64,000 nt of DNA, taken from Castellaniella caeni NBRC 101664. GTDB lineage: Bacteria > Pseudomonadota > Gammaproteobacteria > Burkholderiales > Burkholderiaceae_B. The stretch spans positions 124,001 through 188,000 of the forward strand of contig NZ_BCWN01000004.1 of the NCBI RefSeq assembly GCF_001592225.1, in the 5' to 3' direction. The notes under the pieces were generated by a model. The model was not told the origin of the DNA. It saw nothing but the letters and a program-made list of their open reading frames with translations, and did not search any database. Both the position numbers and the translations under genes were made by a program. Position 1 is the stretch's first letter, and each line of letters starts with the position of its first letter. Positions 63,650-64,000 of the stretch are shown one piece after another.

Positions 63650-64000
63650 TGCATGGCCTTGGCCCGCAAGGCGGCGCGGCGCTTGGCAAATTCGGCCTTC
63701 ATGTCGTCGTTGGAGATCGAGGGCCGGGGATCGTTGCGGCTGGCCTCAACCTTGCCTCGCAGCCACTCATCGTAGGCGGCGGCTTCATGGGCACGGCGCA
63801 TCCGCTCGGCCGCATCCGGGCGTTTGGGAGTTGAGGCTTTCGGGGACTCTGGCGAGTAGTTCGCCGCGTCCACCTGGTAGCGATTCAGGCCCATGTCCTT
63901 CAAGTAGCTGGCCAGCGTCTCGAAACGTCGCCACACGCGCACCGGGCCGCGCTTGACGGCAATGGCCCGCTCCGTCATGCCGTACTGCACCACGACGCCC
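63646..64000 (-). CDS. PaaA2-like antitoxin of a ParE-type module, 5' end beyond the window
   Basis: At least 117 residues are visible and the frame is open at the window edge. The C-terminal half (AAYDEWLRGKVEASRNDPRP then SISNDDMKAEF) closely follows PaaA2-family antitoxins. The N-terminal half (RGPVRVWRRFETLASYLKDM) is basic and is probably an added DNA-binding or regulatory region. An internal ATG at 63978 is a possible start, but no ribosome-binding site precedes it. The cognate toxin downstream is truncated, so the antitoxin may be an orphan. Confidence 0.72.
   Translation of the reverse strand, partial: GVVVQYGMTERAIAVKRGPVRVWRRFETLASYLKDMGLNRYQVDAANYSPESPKASTPKRPDAAERMRRAHEAAAYDEWLRGKVEASRNDPRPSISNDDMKAEFAKRRAALRAKAMQ

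Overview
The window is a high-GC, gene-dense piece of chromosome from a betaproteobacterium. The order Burkholderiales, and within it Alcaligenaceae (Bordetella/Achromobacter/Castellaniella-like), is the most likely source. I base this on the protein types (DUF3422 protein, urate hydroxylase PuuD with a cytochrome c tail, MHS-family transporters, trxA next to rho, glnE divergent from a YhdP/AsmA-like giant). The placement is inference and no marker gene such as 16S rRNA is present.

Layout. 1-566: the end of a HEPN-like substrate-binding protein plus its MNT nucleotidyltransferase partner. 657-16105: a TetR-controlled catabolic cluster: MaoC hydratase, a complete branched-chain-type ABC importer (fused LivM-LivG, LivF, periplasmic binding protein, LivH), an acyl-CoA ligase, both halves of a biotin-dependent acyl-CoA carboxylase, a LiuC-like hydratase, an HMG-CoA-lyase-like enzyme, a two-subunit CoA transferase and a PRISE-type reductase. 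Read in order, this imports a carboxylic acid, activates it to CoA, carboxylates the enoyl-CoA, hydrates it, cleaves it and moves CoA onto a product. No acyl-CoA dehydrogenase is present. 16194-19863: a LysR regulator divergent from an MHS transporter and an M20D amidohydrolase. 19904-24351: housekeeping and poorly characterised genes (Hsp15-like S4 protein, DUF488, a small exported basic protein, DUF3422, AI-2E-family permease, MAPEG). 24363-25582: tRNA-Thr(CGT) followed by a HigBA-like toxin-antitoxin pair. 25647-31239: cytochrome b561, PfkB kinase, MFS exporter, YghU, DUF2892, SlyX and an M20 peptidase.

31381-36221 is a purine-degradation locus. Allantoicase, allantoinase PuuE and a GntR/FCD regulator lie on the minus strand; 5-hydroxyisourate hydrolase and urate hydroxylase PuuD lie on the plus strand. 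The two arms are driven from overlapping back-to-back promoters that carry two copies of a palindromic operator. 36321-45334 is a complete-looking R64/PFGI-1-type (type IVb) pilus operon pilL-N-O-P-Q-R-S-V with overlapping genes, apparently without pilM, a prepilin peptidase, a shufflon or other mobility genes. 45461-49074 is a three-gene operon (2Fe-2S flavin reductase, DadA-like dehydrogenase, solute-binding protein) downstream of parE-parC (49136-53407).

53559-63582 is core chromosome: trxA, rho, gdhA, yhdP-like and glnE. The very 3' end of glnE runs into the remains of a ParE toxin gene whose PaaA2-like antitoxin is still open at the window edge, so a recombination breakpoint probably lies near 63,550. 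The points most worth following up are the carboxylation cluster with its lyase lacking the usual catalytic cysteine, the stand-alone type IVb pilus operon, the DadA/reductase/binding-protein operon, the doubled GntR operator and the glnE/toxin junction.
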